This document shows, one piece after another, positions 25,690-34,820 of a DNA stretch of 64,000 nt; positions within the stretch are counted from its first letter, which is position 1, and each line of letters opens with the position of its first letter. The position numbers were made by a program, and so were the translations under genes. The stretch comes from Verrucomicrobiota bacterium. GTDB lineage: Bacteria; Verrucomicrobiota; Verrucomicrobiia; Verrucomicrobiales; Akkermansiaceae. The notes beneath the pieces are model-generated. The model worked only from the letters and a program-made list of their open reading frames with translations, was not told the DNA's origin and did not search any database. The stretch is from positions 1 to 64,000 of the forward strand of contig JAPLUI010000537.1 in assembly GCA_026397725.1 (NCBI GenBank), written 5' to 3'.

Positions 25690-25853
25690 GTTCGTGAGTT
25701 CCGCCAAGTGATTTGACCGCTTTGCTTCGGTTCACTCAGCTCCATGGCACGGCCTAGCAGATTCACCTGCGGCGGCCGGTACTCCAGGTCGATTTGAGCC
25801 GCGCCGAGCAACACGGTGATCTCGCGTTTGTCGTCCCGCCAGCACGCGAACAT
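25470..25853 (-). CDS. Possible truncated small gene after the helicase
   Basis: An ATG follows the helicase stop directly (TAA-ATG). The first 45 or so residues (ACWRDDKREITVLLGAAQ, LLGRAMEL) look like real protein, but the rest runs antisense through the GntR fragment and looks like noise. It may be the first codons of a third gene of the helicase operon cut off by the rearrangement near 25.7 kb. I do not recognise the family. Confidence 0.25.
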   Translation of the reverse strand: MFACWRDDKREITVLLGAAQIDLEYRPPQVNLLGRAMELSEPKQSGQITWRNSRTHKTKMRNNFFSRCTLPSCGCGMVGWAAAACAPAARMKVPDTLRRTIRPCSPRSRKARPMVGRQTPRRSTSLA

Positions 25854-27917
25854 TTACGATGTAATCAGCAGCCTCTCCCTGGCCCGGGTGGCGGCCACGT
25901 AGTGCAGGCATTGTCGGCGTTTTGCGGCCAGCGGATTTTGCTGGGTCGATGGTGCGGATTCTCCATTCAGGCATAGTGCTACAGATTTGAACTCCAAGCC
26001 CTTGATTCGATAGAGAGTCCCCAGCCGCACTCCTGCTTCCGAACTTTCCGGGTCGCTGGCGTTTGGTTGAAGTTCCAGTGTCGGGATGTTGGAGGCGGCG
26101 AGTGCCGAACGGATGGAGGGTTTGCCTGGCGCAATGCAAATTTCGTGAGTTGCATAGTTCTCAGCCAACAGCCCATGAACCCATTTCACGACGGCAGCGG
26201 CTTCTTCGTCCAGACCCGCGCAACTATGGAAGGTCGGCAGAGGCCCTTGGACGAGTGATTGGTCGCCAATGGTGGTGGCTCCCTCACCATCGAGGTTGTC
26301 CACTTCCACCCCCTCCAGCATCTTCTGGGCACAGGTCCGGATTTGCTCGGTGGTCCGGTAGTTGATCTTGAGCCTTCTTGATCTGCCGCGCACTTCTATG
26401 CCAGCCCGACTTAGCGGGATGTTACTCTTGTAAATCCGTTGGTGGCCATCTCCCACCACGGTGAGTGGGTTGGCAGCTCCTGCTACCGAGGGGCTGAGCA
26501 TGCGAATTAAACGCAGGGCCTCCACGCCGAAGTCTTGAATTTCATCGACTAACACATGTTCGTAGTGGGGGAAGTCGCCTTTTTCCAATGCCAGTCTGGC
26601 TTCATGAATCAGCCCGTCGAAGGTCAGGAGGTTGCGCTTCTTGAGTTCGCGCTGAAATGCGGCGAAAGTAGGCCAAGCAGCCTTGCGTTGCTGGCGGGAC
26701 AGCCTCGGGCGTCCACTGCGGACTGAAGTCAGGTATTCGTCCTCCGTGGTGATCCCCATGGGATCTACGACTTCCTCGTATTCTTCCCGGATGAAGTCAG
26801 ATGTAAATGTTGGCGAGGCTGCGATACTGCCGTCCAACAGATCCTGCCAGATTTCATCCATTGCCTGTTTTCCAGCCACCTTGCCGCGCCATCCACCCCG
26901 GGTGCAAATGGTCCTGGCCAAGGCATGGAGATTTGTCACCTCGATCTTGTTGGTGGCCTCGGGACACTTCTGCGTGCAAAGACGCTGAATGAGATCCTTG
27001 ATGGTGACTGAGAGATTGGTGGTGTAAGTGGTCACCAGAACCCTGGCGTTGGGGTCGGCCAAGCGACTGGCGAGATGCACCGCCCGGTGCATCATGACCA
27101 CGGTTTTTCCGGTACCGGCCGCTCCGTTGATTTTCATCGGCCCCGTTACATCCCACTCGACGATTTTGCGTTGGTAGGGGTGTAGGAAAATCCGCCATGC
27201 ATCAAAGGACGATGCCATGATCCGCTTCAACTCATCCTGACCATCGACGAATACGAGGTCCAGATTGCTTTGCTCTTCGAGGTTCGTGAAATCGCCGGCA
27301 TCGGCCACCTTCTTTTTCTGATCGTCCGTGATACCCAGTGCCTCGCTCAATGCTTCGTCCACCGACATTCCGCAGGCCACAAACAGCAGAACCTGATAGG
27401 CATCTGTTGGAAGATACTCCTTTAGAGCCGACAAGGCCTCGTCGGACTGAATCACCCTGACCGCAGGGATCAAAGGCGACGGAACACCTGCATGGAAAAT
27501 CTCATCGTCCGAAAGCTGTTGGAGTGGGTAGCTGGAAACCGGTTGAAATATCGGTTTTGCGTCCTCGGCAGCGGCATTAACTTCCTCCACGTCGAACACT
27601 TGGAGCACCCCTGTCGCCTGGTGGATCTCGAAGCGCTTGTTCTTGCACCACCGGTAAGCCTTGTCGTGATGATCCACATGCATCAACAGATAGGTATCCC
27701 CCTGGGTCGGAGCGATCACGATGGCGCGGTATGCATCATCCACCCGTGCGCTGCGGACCTTGCCATCCACAGCTTCATTGTAGTGCTCTAAATGCAGGGC
27801 CGGGGTTTTGCTATCCCGTTGAAACTTGTCCACCATCTCGGACACTTTTTTACGGGTCGAGGCAGGCAAGGAGCCAAGATCCTTCAGGAGGTTCCGGTGA
27901 ATCATCAGTCTGGCCAT
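25854..27917 (-). CDS. Superfamily 1 (UvrD/Rep-like) DNA helicase with RelE/ParE-like N-terminal domain
   Basis: A 687-residue ATP-dependent 3'-5' helicase-type protein. Residues about 1-90 resemble a RelE/ParE-fold unit (IHRNLLKDLGSLPAS, SARVDDAYRAIVIA, VDHHDKAYRW). The motor has Walker A GAAGTGKT near residue 268, Walker B VDEIQDFG near 456, motif IV/V RIKGLEFKSVAL and motif VI VAATRARERL, all intact. It starts 5 bases after the SNF2 relic, so both were one operon. Helicases of this N-terminal type are often found near other DNA-processing genes in defence islands; that role is inferred. It differs in theme from every flanking gene and appears to be part of an acquired block. Confidence 0.85.
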   Translation of the reverse strand: MARLMIHRNLLKDLGSLPASTRKKVSEMVDKFQRDSKTPALHLEHYNEAVDGKVRSARVDDAYRAIVIAPTQGDTYLLMHVDHHDKAYRWCKNKRFEIHQATGVLQVFDVEEVNAAAEDAKPIFQPVSSYPLQQLSDDEIFHAGVPSPLIPAVRVIQSDEALSALKEYLPTDAYQVLLFVACGMSVDEALSEALGITDDQKKKVADAGDFTNLEEQSNLDLVFVDGQDELKRIMASSFDAWRIFLHPYQRKIVEWDVTGPMKINGAAGTGKTVVMMHRAVHLASRLADPNARVLVTTYTTNLSVTIKDLIQRLCTQKCPEATNKIEVTNLHALARTICTRGGWRGKVAGKQAMDEIWQDLLDGSIAASPTFTSDFIREEYEEVVDPMGITTEDEYLTSVRSGRPRLSRQQRKAAWPTFAAFQRELKKRNLLTFDGLIHEARLALEKGDFPHYEHVLVDEIQDFGVEALRLIRMLSPSVAGAANPLTVVGDGHQRIYKSNIPLSRAGIEVRGRSRRLKINYRTTEQIRTCAQKMLEGVEVDNLDGEGATTIGDQSLVQGPLPTFHSCAGLDEEAAAVVKWVHGLLAENYATHEICIAPGKPSIRSALAASNIPTLELQPNASDPESSEAGVRLGTLYRIKGLEFKSVALCLNGESAPSTQQNPLAAKRRQCLHYVAATRARERLLITS

Positions 27918-27922
27918 AGGTG

Positions 27923-29247
27923 TCAGTTGTTAGCGTGTTTATCGAAGAGGGAAGAAAACCAATCAATGCTTTTGGCGCTCAAGTCATCAGGTGTCGCCAC
28001 CTTCCAACCAAGATTCTGCCATTGGGTCGCAAAGGTCGCTTGATCGCCGACGAGCACGGCGATACGATGCTCCTCCCACGCCAATTCGGCACAGGCATCG
28101 TCAGTCAGTTCGTCGTGGTAGAACTCGACCACCGGGACCGGCAAAGCCCGTTCGGCCATCTGGCGCGCCACCATCAACAGGGAACCCGCCGCGAGTTGAA
28201 GCACGGCGGCCCATTCGGCGGAGAGGGGCTGGCCAGCGGGATGACCTTCCGTTCGGAAAAGTTATCCCCGGCCTCCTGTCGCACATCTTCCTTGAAGCGC
28301 ATCAGCACGAAGGGGGCGATGTCCTTCGCGTCGTATTCCCGGAGCTTCGGATCGGGAATGGCGGAGGGGTCCAGCAGTGAGATCAGGCGGCCAAAAGTCT
28401 CGCGCTTGCCGTTGTGCGGGGTGGCTGTGGCCAGCAGCATGCTGTCGGTGGAGCGCGACATCAGCTTGGCCAGACGGTAACTCAGAACACGGTCGGCGGA
28501 GGAGGCACCGGCGACGTTATGGGCTTCGTCAATAATCACGATGTCCCAGCGGGTTTTTTCCAGGAACGGGCGGTATCTGCCGACATCCTTCAACGTGTCG
28601 ATGCTCATGATCACCCGGTGGAAGACCTCGAACGGGTTTTTTGACGCGGGGATCTTCAGCCGCAGCTTCGCAATGCCGGTCGAGTCCAGACGCACCAGCG
28701 GGATTGCAAACCGGTTCCACAGCTCGGACTGGAACTGGCTGAGCATCGACTTTTTGGTCATGACCAAAATCCGGTTGCCACGGCCCCGGGCAATCAACTC
28801 CGAGACGATCATGCCGACTTCAATCGTTTTTCCCAGACCTACGGCGTCTGCCAGCAGCAAGCGCGGACGCATCTGGCGCAGGGCTTTTTCCACCACCTCG
28901 ATCTGGTAGCGCATGGGCTCAAACGCCCCCATGCCCTCCGGGGCGGGGTGCATATCCGTCATGGGCATCTGGCGCAACTGGGCCTCCAGAAAAAGCTTGG
29001 CCTTTTGAAAACCGGGGGAAACGTCGGCCTCCAGTTCGGTATCCCGCGGGTCCACGGGTTGGATTACGTCCAACTGGGTGAGAAAAACAGCGTCGAATCC
29101 GCGCACGAGGTCGTCCGCTCCGGTGCATGCCACCGCGAAATGCCGATTCTCAGGGTCGGCGGGGTCCACTTTGGTCACCATCCACTCGGCGTCCCGGCAT
29201 AGGACGCGCATTCCGGGGGCAAAGGGGACTGTCGGGGCAGGGAGCAT
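27923..29247 (-). pseudogene. SNF2-family helicase remnant (frameshifted, C-terminal motor half missing)
   Basis: The frame from ATG 29247 encodes the first half of a SNF2/RapA/DrmD-like SF2 ATPase: RYQIEVVEKAL, Walker A DAVGLGKT, IIDEAHN, LLATATPHNG and FKEDVRQEAGDNFSERKV. It runs into a wrong frame near 28225 and stops at 28174. Adding one base in the CCCC run near 28225 continues into the frame 28204-27923 (MVARQMAERALPVPVVEFYH, LAWEEHRIAVLV, LGWKVATPDDL), which looks like the tail of a nuclease-like or helicase C-terminal region. The Helicase_C motor domain (motifs V and VI) is missing, so a deletion plus frameshift is likely. Intact relatives are roughly 900-1000 residues. It is not expected to be active. 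Confidence 0.7.
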
Positions 29248-29426
29248 GGGCCTGATAGCAGGGTGGGCGAATTGCGGGCTGGTGTGTTGCGGCGGGTGAT
29301 TTGTTGGGCCTCGCCCTCCTGTGGGTTGGCAAGCAATGGTCTGGCAGCAAGTCCGATTTCCTCCCATTCAGCAGGAAAGACAAGCAAGCTCGCTCTGAGG
29401 ATGGAGATTGCCGTCAGAGACACAAG

Positions 29427-29670
29427 CTCATTTCATTCAAGGGCACCATCGAGGCGGTGACCGGGTTATGGTCTCCTCGAAGCCAGCTTCACCATGGAGC
29501 GCAGCGGCTCGCCCAACGCGACGGTCATCACGCCCATCCCCTTCGGTCAGCCAGTGGCGCAAACTGGCACCGGTTGTCTCCCCGGCCGCATCGCCATCAC
29601 CGCCAACGCCAAGGCCATCAACCACACACTTCCTGAGCTGGACCTTGAATTGACAAGGCATTGGCCATGA
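29427..29670 (+). pseudogene. Unidentified coding fragment with a frameshift
   Basis: Two overlapping frames join sensibly if one G is removed near 29464: KGTIEAVTG then YGLLEASFTMERSGSPN and later TPIPFGQPVAQTGTG, ending LELTRHWP at 29668-29670. The composition is protein-like and differs from shadow frames, but I do not recognise a family. It lies on the opposite strand from its neighbours, inside the rearranged block between the helicase remnant and the rbsA remnant. The rest of 29248-29758 shows nothing else I can support. Confidence 0.25.
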
Positions 29671-29758
29671 ATCCCGGAACATGACTTGGCACCTTCCGGG
29701 AGGTGCCGGGAGCGGCATCCGGCCGGAGATGTTAGGCCATGGTTGGTCACTGTTGGGT

Positions 29759-29927
29759 TCATGGCGTGACAAGTGCAGTGGCATGGCGGAGTAGAGTTGT
29801 CAGGGCGTGGATCTCCCCGGCACGCAGGTCGAAGTCCACGCCATCCGGCGCGACCACGCCGCCGCAGCGCTTGCGGATGCCGCGCGGATCTAACAAAACC
29901 CTTTGCCAACTCCGGGCCTGGGGTCAT
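29759..29927 (-). pseudogene. Truncated rbsA-like sugar ABC transporter ATPase gene (first ~45 codons)
   Basis: The ATG at 29927 overlaps the stop of the sugar kinase (ATGA). After a one-base slip in AAGGG near 29898 the frame reads LLDPRGIRKRCGGVVAP, DGVDFDLRAGEIHAL, which is the start of RbsA-type ATPases, whose next residues would be VGENGAGKST. Similarity ends at about 29800, before the Walker A motif, and an unrelated tail runs to a stop at 29759. The Pro and Cys changes (usual forms are LRGIRKRF and VALDG) suggest relaxed selection. The operon order binding protein, kinase, ATPase is normal; the ATPase remainder and the permease have been lost here. Confidence 0.75.
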
Positions 29928-30976
29928 TTGGTCACGAGGGTGCTGGGTTGAATCACAGGTCCTGGCGTCCCCGCTGCTGGCACGCGTTCACGAGGGGTCG
30001 TCATCAGGGCCTCCCCTTGGACAGGTGCATGGGGTCCGCCAACACGTATCACGCGATCCGGGTGGATCCCCTCGACCGCGCCCAGGCCGGTAATGCTACA
30101 AGAGGCCGTCGCCGCCCCGAGGCACCCGGCGTCCGCCACGCCCAACCCGCGCAGCAAACCGGTGAGCAGTCCGGCAAAGAATGCGTCCCCGGCGCCGGTC
30201 GTGTCGATGATCTGACCTGGCGGCGGAACGCACGGCACCTCGACATACACTCCGGCCGCAGGACTGAGCAGCGCACCCTCGGAATCCAGTTTCACCCCCA
30301 CTATCCCCGGCGCCCCGCAGCCGCGGAACGTGTCGATAATGGCGCGGGGATCGGTCTGGCCGGTCTGGTGGACGGCTTCGATCCGGCTTGGCACATAGAC
30401 ATCCAGATGCGGGAGGATGCGATCAAGCGGTTGCATGAAACCGCCGCTGCCCCCCGCATCCAATGCCGTGCGGCAACCGGTCGCCCGGATGGCCGCGAGC
30501 ACCTCGGGAAGATCCTCCTCGAGTGCCGGCAACTGCGAGTAATACCCCAACAGCATCATCCGGCTGCGGGCGAAGAGATCGAGATTGGCGAGCATGACGG
30601 CTTTATCTAACAGGCACGACGCTCCCGCATAATGGGCGAAGGTCCGTTCGCCCGCCGGATCGATGAGCACGACGCTGGTACTCGTATCGACGCTTGGATG
30701 GCGCAGCAACCGTGGGCTATAGATGCCTTCACGCTCCATGCGGCGGTGAATCATCTCCCCCCATTCGTCATTCCCGACATAGGCGAGCACCGCCGTCTTC
30801 AGGCCCAACCGCGTCATGGCAATGCTCGAGTTGCAGGCGATTCCGCCGGTTGTCAAACGGAGCGGATCGGTCTTGAGCATCATGCCGGCGCCGATCGCCG
30901 CAGCCAAGGGTACCGGGCGGACCAGGATATCCGCCACGCACGAACCACAACACACACAGTCGAGAGCCTGATTCAT
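29924..30976 (-). CDS. PfkB/ribokinase-family sugar kinase
   Basis: A 350-residue cytoplasmic kinase that would phosphorylate an imported sugar using ATP. PfkB hallmarks are clear: GGIACNSSIAMTRLG near the N-terminus, the second signature DTTGAGDAFFAGLLTG with the catalytic Asp near residue 260, and an ordered alpha/beta core. The start codon overlaps the stop of the binding-protein gene by four bases (ATGA), indicating translational coupling. The C-terminal tail (MTTPRERVPAAGTPG) is longer than usual and overlaps the decayed ABC gene. The substrate may be fructose, ribose or a related sugar; the nearby class II aldolase is compatible with a fructose- or tagatose-type pathway. Confidence 0.88.
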   Translation of the reverse strand: MNQALDCVCCGSCVADILVRPVPLAAAIGAGMMLKTDPLRLTTGGIACNSSIAMTRLGLKTAVLAYVGNDEWGEMIHRRMEREGIYSPRLLRHPSVDTSTSVVLIDPAGERTFAHYAGASCLLDKAVMLANLDLFARSRMMLLGYYSQLPALEEDLPEVLAAIRATGCRTALDAGGSGGFMQPLDRILPHLDVYVPSRIEAVHQTGQTDPRAIIDTFRGCGAPGIVGVKLDSEGALLSPAAGVYVEVPCVPPPGQIIDTTGAGDAFFAGLLTGLLRGLGVADAGCLGAATASCSITGLGAVEGIHPDRVIRVGGPHAPVQGEALMTTPRERVPAAGTPGPVIQPSTLVTK

Positions 30977-31944
30977 TTCGCCTCGAGGATGGATGCCGCG
31001 TTGTCTTTGGTAATGAGTTTCACCTGCACGACGATGTCCTTGACCACGGGTCTTCCGGCTAAATGCTCGTAGGCATTCTCTGCCGCGAGGCGACCGATCT
31101 CTCCCGGAAACTGCGCCGAGGTCGAGTGCAGTTTGCCGGCCAGGATGGCCGCCGCGCCTTCGCGCGATCCATCCACTGTCACCACCGTCACTTTGCCCAG
31201 CCTGCCAGCCGATTCGATGGCCGAGATGCAGCCCAACGCGCCGGGGTCGTTGATCGGGAAAACCGCGTCCATCTCCGGGAAGCGGCCTAACATATCCCGC
31301 ATCACCGGGCGCGCGGCCTCGGTGGTTCCTTTCACGTCCTGGGTATCCAGGATGCGCACCTCGGCATGCTTGGCGGCTTCGCTCTTGAAGCCCGCGACGC
31401 GGTCGATGCACGCTTTGTTCACCGAATAGCCGAGGATCACCACCTTTGCCTTCGGATTCACCTTGGCCAGAGCCTCACAGGCCAGCCTGCCGGCCTCGAC
31501 GTTGTCGCTCGCGACCTGGCAAAGCACCAGGTCCGGATCGCTCACCGGTGCGTCCACGACGATGACCGGCACATTCCTGCGCTTCGCCTCAATGAGCGTT
31601 CCCTTGATTCCCTCCCAGTTCACCGGGTTGAGGAAAATGGCGGCCGGATCCTGCTGGAGCAAGTCGGCCACATCGTTCTTTTGTTTCAATGAATTGAGCT
31701 GCGCATCAAGCGTGACGAGCCGGTCGCCCCTGGCCTCGATCACCTTCTTCAAGCCCTCGTTCAAATCGATGAAGAACGGGTTGTTCAAGGTCTGGAACGA
31801 GACGCCGAAGAGCTTGCCGCCGCCGGATGCCGCAGCGGACGGTTTGGACGGTTTGCATCCGGCTAACGAAAGCACGGCGACCGGAGCGACGATGCTGGCA
31901 AGAGCCAACAGACGGATGATGAGCGGATGATGTTTCATGATCAT
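30973..31944 (-). CDS. Sugar ABC transporter substrate-binding lipoprotein (RbsB-like)
   Basis: A 323-residue periplasmic binding protein of the ribose/galactose class (Peripla_BP_4). The N-terminus has a lipoprotein signal with lipobox LAGC. The mature part shows FQTLNNPFFIDLNEGLKK, NPVNWEGI, VIVVDAPVSDP, NDPGALGCISAIESAG and VVTVDGSREGA, the alternating strands of the two lobes. It would capture a monosaccharide and deliver it to a membrane permease and ATPase. It is coupled to the kinase gene downstream, but the ATPase gene after the kinase is cut off, so any transport must rely on components encoded elsewhere. Confidence 0.9.
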   Translation of the reverse strand: MIMKHHPLIIRLLALASIVAPVAVLSLAGCKPSKPSAAASGGGKLFGVSFQTLNNPFFIDLNEGLKKVIEARGDRLVTLDAQLNSLKQKNDVADLLQQDPAAIFLNPVNWEGIKGTLIEAKRRNVPVIVVDAPVSDPDLVLCQVASDNVEAGRLACEALAKVNPKAKVVILGYSVNKACIDRVAGFKSEAAKHAEVRILDTQDVKGTTEAARPVMRDMLGRFPEMDAVFPINDPGALGCISAIESAGRLGKVTVVTVDGSREGAAAILAGKLHSTSAQFPGEIGRLAAENAYEHLAGRPVVKDIVVQVKLITKDNAASILEAK

Positions 31945-31969
31945 TGGAATGGGAGTTTATGTTAGATTG

Positions 31970-33898
31970 TTATTTGTCCGGTTCGGGCTTGGAGCCGCCC
32001 GGTGTGAACGTGACAGCGATCGTATGATCGGTCCTGACATCAGTGAAGGTGAAACTGGTCCGTGCGCTCATGGGGAAGCCATCCACCAGGATCGACGCAT
32101 GCCAACCGGTGTTGGGTGTGATGGCAAACGTGATGGAACCGGCTTGCTTCACAGTCCGGTCACCGGTGGGGCTGATGGTGCCGCCCGGCCCCCCGGATGC
32201 GCGGATCTTGTATTGAGGAATGGTGGTGCCGAAAGTCGCGCTGATGGTGTGATCCGCATAGATCGGATCGAATGTGTGGTATGTGCCCGAACCCACGGAA
32301 ACCCCGTCCACCTTCACATCCTGAATGGATTGGCCGGCATCCGGTGTGATGGTGTAGAGAGCGGTCTTGCGCTTGAGGTAGGTGGTCGCCTTGGCTGGAC
32401 TGATAGAGCCACCGGTGCCGGCTGATGCCGTGATGGTGTACTTGGCCGAGATCGGGTCCACCAGGAACGGAACCGCCGGCAGGCCGTCCTTGTTGTAGAG
32501 ATTGGCCCCCGCCGGGTTCATCCAACACGCATAGGCAACCTTGACCGGTGTGGCCACCGACGGGGATGCCAGTTCCACCGTGTTGCCTTGGATCGTGGCG
32601 TCGGCGTCGTGCCAGACGCCGTCGGCACCGGCGATTGAGAACCTGCCGAGCTTGCCACCGACGGCTTCCTGGGTGGGCTCGAACAAGGTCTTGGATCCCA
32701 CCATCAGGCCCGCACCCACATAATCGAATGCGCAGACGGCTTTGCTGCCAGCAACCGTGACATCCCTCAGGACCGGGCCGCTGGGCACGATCGCAGTGCG
32801 GCCGTAATCGTTCCTGAGCGCCCACAAGGCCAGTCGTTCACCGACATCCATCTTGTCCTGCGGATGGATATCTCCGGCATCACCAATATCGGTTGCCGAA
32901 GCGATGCCGCCGTGGGGGATGCCCAGCACGTTCGCCTGTTGGATGCGCGTGTCAGCCCAGCCGTTGGTGTCCGGCGTGGCATTGGCGGGCGGTTTCTCAA
33001 AGTTGGCTAACAGAACGACGTAGAACGGGAAGTCGTCCAGTCCGAACGCCCTCTTCCATCCCTGCGCCAGCGCCTTTTCCTTGAGGAAATAGCTGTCGGG
33101 TGACTGGACGTTGGTCTCGCTGTTCTCTCCCTGATACCAGATCAGGCCCTTGACATAGGATGGAACCAACGGATAGTCCATGCCAAAGAACAGATGGAAC
33201 GGACCGCCGGGCATGTAGGGCATGTCATACAGCGGATGCAGCACCGGGATGTCCGTGAGGCCCTCGGGAGCCAGGAATGGATCAATCGTGTTGCCGCCCA
33301 GCGGCGTCACGAAGAGACCGATGGGAATGGCCGCGTTCTGGTCCTGATAGATCTTCCTGGCGAAATAAAACGGGACCGCCGCAAACGCCGGCGCGTCGCC
33401 GGGGCTGCACACCTTCCATGAGCCACCCATTGTCCTGATAGGCTCACCAGCCGACACCCACGGCACCCAGAATTGCCGGATGCCGGGGAAGTTGGCGTTG
33501 TCCATGTCCGTCTTGCGCCCCAAATTGGATTGCATGTTGGACTGCCCGCTGCACAGCCAGATGTCACCGATGACGACATCGGTGATGCGGATCGTGTTGT
33601 TAGCGGTGATGGTCAGGTTCTTGCCGGTCGCGCAGGCATCCATCGCCGGCAACGACACCAGCCAGTTGCCCAGTGAATCGGCGGTGGTCGAACGTGTCTG
33701 GTCGTTGAACGTCACGGTGACTTTCTCCCCCGCTGCGGCGGATCCATAAACGGGGATCGGTTTGCCCCGCTGCAGCACCATGTGGTCGTTCCACAACGGG
33801 GACACGGTCACGTTCGCAGTTGCGCCCGCCAAGGTCATGCATGGCACAACCATGCATGAAACCCATAATTCAATCATCCATGTCTTCATCATATTCAT
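31970..33898 (-). CDS. Sialate O-acetylesterase-like SGNH hydrolase with C-terminal InlB-type repeats
   Basis: A secreted carbohydrate esterase of 642 residues. The start at 33898 (MNMMKTW) gives a signal peptide; the upstream open frame is antisense to the aldolase gene. The N-terminal sandwich (MVLQRGKPIPVYGSAAAGE) and the catalytic block WLCSGQSNM with the nucleophile Ser near residue 119 mark the SASA family; LIWYQGENS and DIHPQDKMDVG hold the later conserved residues including the Asp-x-x-His pair. The last 180 residues contain two or three repeats like ITASAGTGGSISP and IRASGGPGGTISP, with ITPDAGQ and ITPNTGW, similar to divergent InlB B-repeats that bind surfaces. It would remove O-acetyl groups from glycan before glycosidases act. 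Confidence 0.88.
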   Translation of the reverse strand: MNMMKTWMIELWVSCMVVPCMTLAGATANVTVSPLWNDHMVLQRGKPIPVYGSAAAGEKVTVTFNDQTRSTTADSLGNWLVSLPAMDACATGKNLTITANNTIRITDVVIGDIWLCSGQSNMQSNLGRKTDMDNANFPGIRQFWVPWVSAGEPIRTMGGSWKVCSPGDAPAFAAVPFYFARKIYQDQNAAIPIGLFVTPLGGNTIDPFLAPEGLTDIPVLHPLYDMPYMPGGPFHLFFGMDYPLVPSYVKGLIWYQGENSETNVQSPDSYFLKEKALAQGWKRAFGLDDFPFYVVLLANFEKPPANATPDTNGWADTRIQQANVLGIPHGGIASATDIGDAGDIHPQDKMDVGERLALWALRNDYGRTAIVPSGPVLRDVTVAGSKAVCAFDYVGAGLMVGSKTLFEPTQEAVGGKLGRFSIAGADGVWHDADATIQGNTVELASPSVATPVKVAYACWMNPAGANLYNKDGLPAVPFLVDPISAKYTITASAGTGGSISPAKATTYLKRKTALYTITPDAGQSIQDVKVDGVSVGSGTYHTFDPIYADHTISATFGTTIPQYKIRASGGPGGTISPTGDRTVKQAGSITFAITPNTGWHASILVDGFPMSARTSFTFTDVRTDHTIAVTFTPGGSKPEPDK

Positions 33899-33911
33899 TG
33901 CTGATAAGTTG

Positions 33912-34763
33912 TCATGCTTTGCCGTTGGCATTGAGGCGCAGCACCCATTCCTCGACGGCCCTGGCCATTTCCTTGATCGCCGCCCCCTGGGCGATAGGGA
34001 CCCACAGGTTTTGCTTGGCGTTCCACTGGTTGAGCAGGCTCTCGCGGTAGGCGGTGATGAGCGCGGTGGCCACATTGACCTTGGCGATGCCCAGCGCAAT
34101 GGCCCGCTGCAAATCAGCGTCCGAGGTGCCCGTGCCGCCGTGCAGGACCAGCGGGATTTTCACCTTCTGGTAGATCGTGGCCAGCCGGTCAAAGTCGAAT
34201 TGAGGCAGTTTGACATAGGTGCCATGGGCATTGCCGATGGATACTGCCAGGCAGTCCACGCCAGTGATTCTAGCATATTCCGCGGCCTCGTCCGGATCGG
34301 TCAAACGGCAATCCCTGGATCCCTCCACCGTGGTGCTGTCGCACTGGCCCACCGCGCCGATTTCGCCTTCCACGGTGATTCCCTTGGGTTGGAACATCCG
34401 GCACACTTTCTTCAACGCGGTGGTGTTTTCCTCAAAGCTGCGGGTGGAATAGTCCAGCATCACCGAGGTGAACCCCGCCTTCACGCATTCCTTCACCAGC
34501 GCCGGCGAGTCCCCGTGGTCGAGGTGGAGGGCCGCCTTGACCTTGTATTTCGCCAGCAGGGCGCGGGCCACGGCGGCGTTGGACGCGGGTCCTAACAACT
34601 CGAATTCGCCGGGGCCGGCCATCAGGATCACCGGCGACTTGAGGCGCTGGCAGACTTGCAGAATGGTTTCCATGGACTCGGCGTTCCAGGCACAGAAGGA
34701 GGGAACGGCGTAGCGGTGCTTCAGGGCATGCGCCATCAGCGTTTTCATGGGTAGGAATTGCAT
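33912..34763 (-). CDS. Class II (zinc) fructose-bisphosphate aldolase family protein
   Basis: A 283-residue cytoplasmic aldolase of the FbaA/GatY/KbaY family. The zinc site and active-site motifs are present: LHLDHGDS near residue 79, GEIGAVGQ, IGNAHGTY and LHGGTGTS followed by AIALGIAKVNVATAL. It would split fructose- or tagatose-1,6-bisphosphate (or a related phosphorylated keto-sugar) into triose phosphates. It lies in the same - strand run as the binding protein and PfkB kinase, so kinase and aldolase together give a full route from imported sugar to glycolysis. MKTLMAHAL at 34748 is an alternative start and aligns better with family N-termini. Confidence 0.92.
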   Translation of the reverse strand: MQFLPMKTLMAHALKHRYAVPSFCAWNAESMETILQVCQRLKSPVILMAGPGEFELLGPASNAAVARALLAKYKVKAALHLDHGDSPALVKECVKAGFTSVMLDYSTRSFEENTTALKKVCRMFQPKGITVEGEIGAVGQCDSTTVEGSRDCRLTDPDEAAEYARITGVDCLAVSIGNAHGTYVKLPQFDFDRLATIYQKVKIPLVLHGGTGTSDADLQRAIALGIAKVNVATALITAYRESLLNQWNAKQNLWVPIAQGAAIKEMARAVEEWVLRLNANGKA

Positions 34764-34820
34764 GATAGAATGGGTGGTGGCAGGGAGGTGTAACGCAGGG
34801 TGATGATGTCAGCTTGGTTC

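Noticed and set aside
31970..34099. Longer version of the sialate esterase starting at 34099
   Set aside because: The extra 67 codons run antisense through the aldolase gene and lack signal-peptide character; ATG 33898 gives a proper signal peptide.
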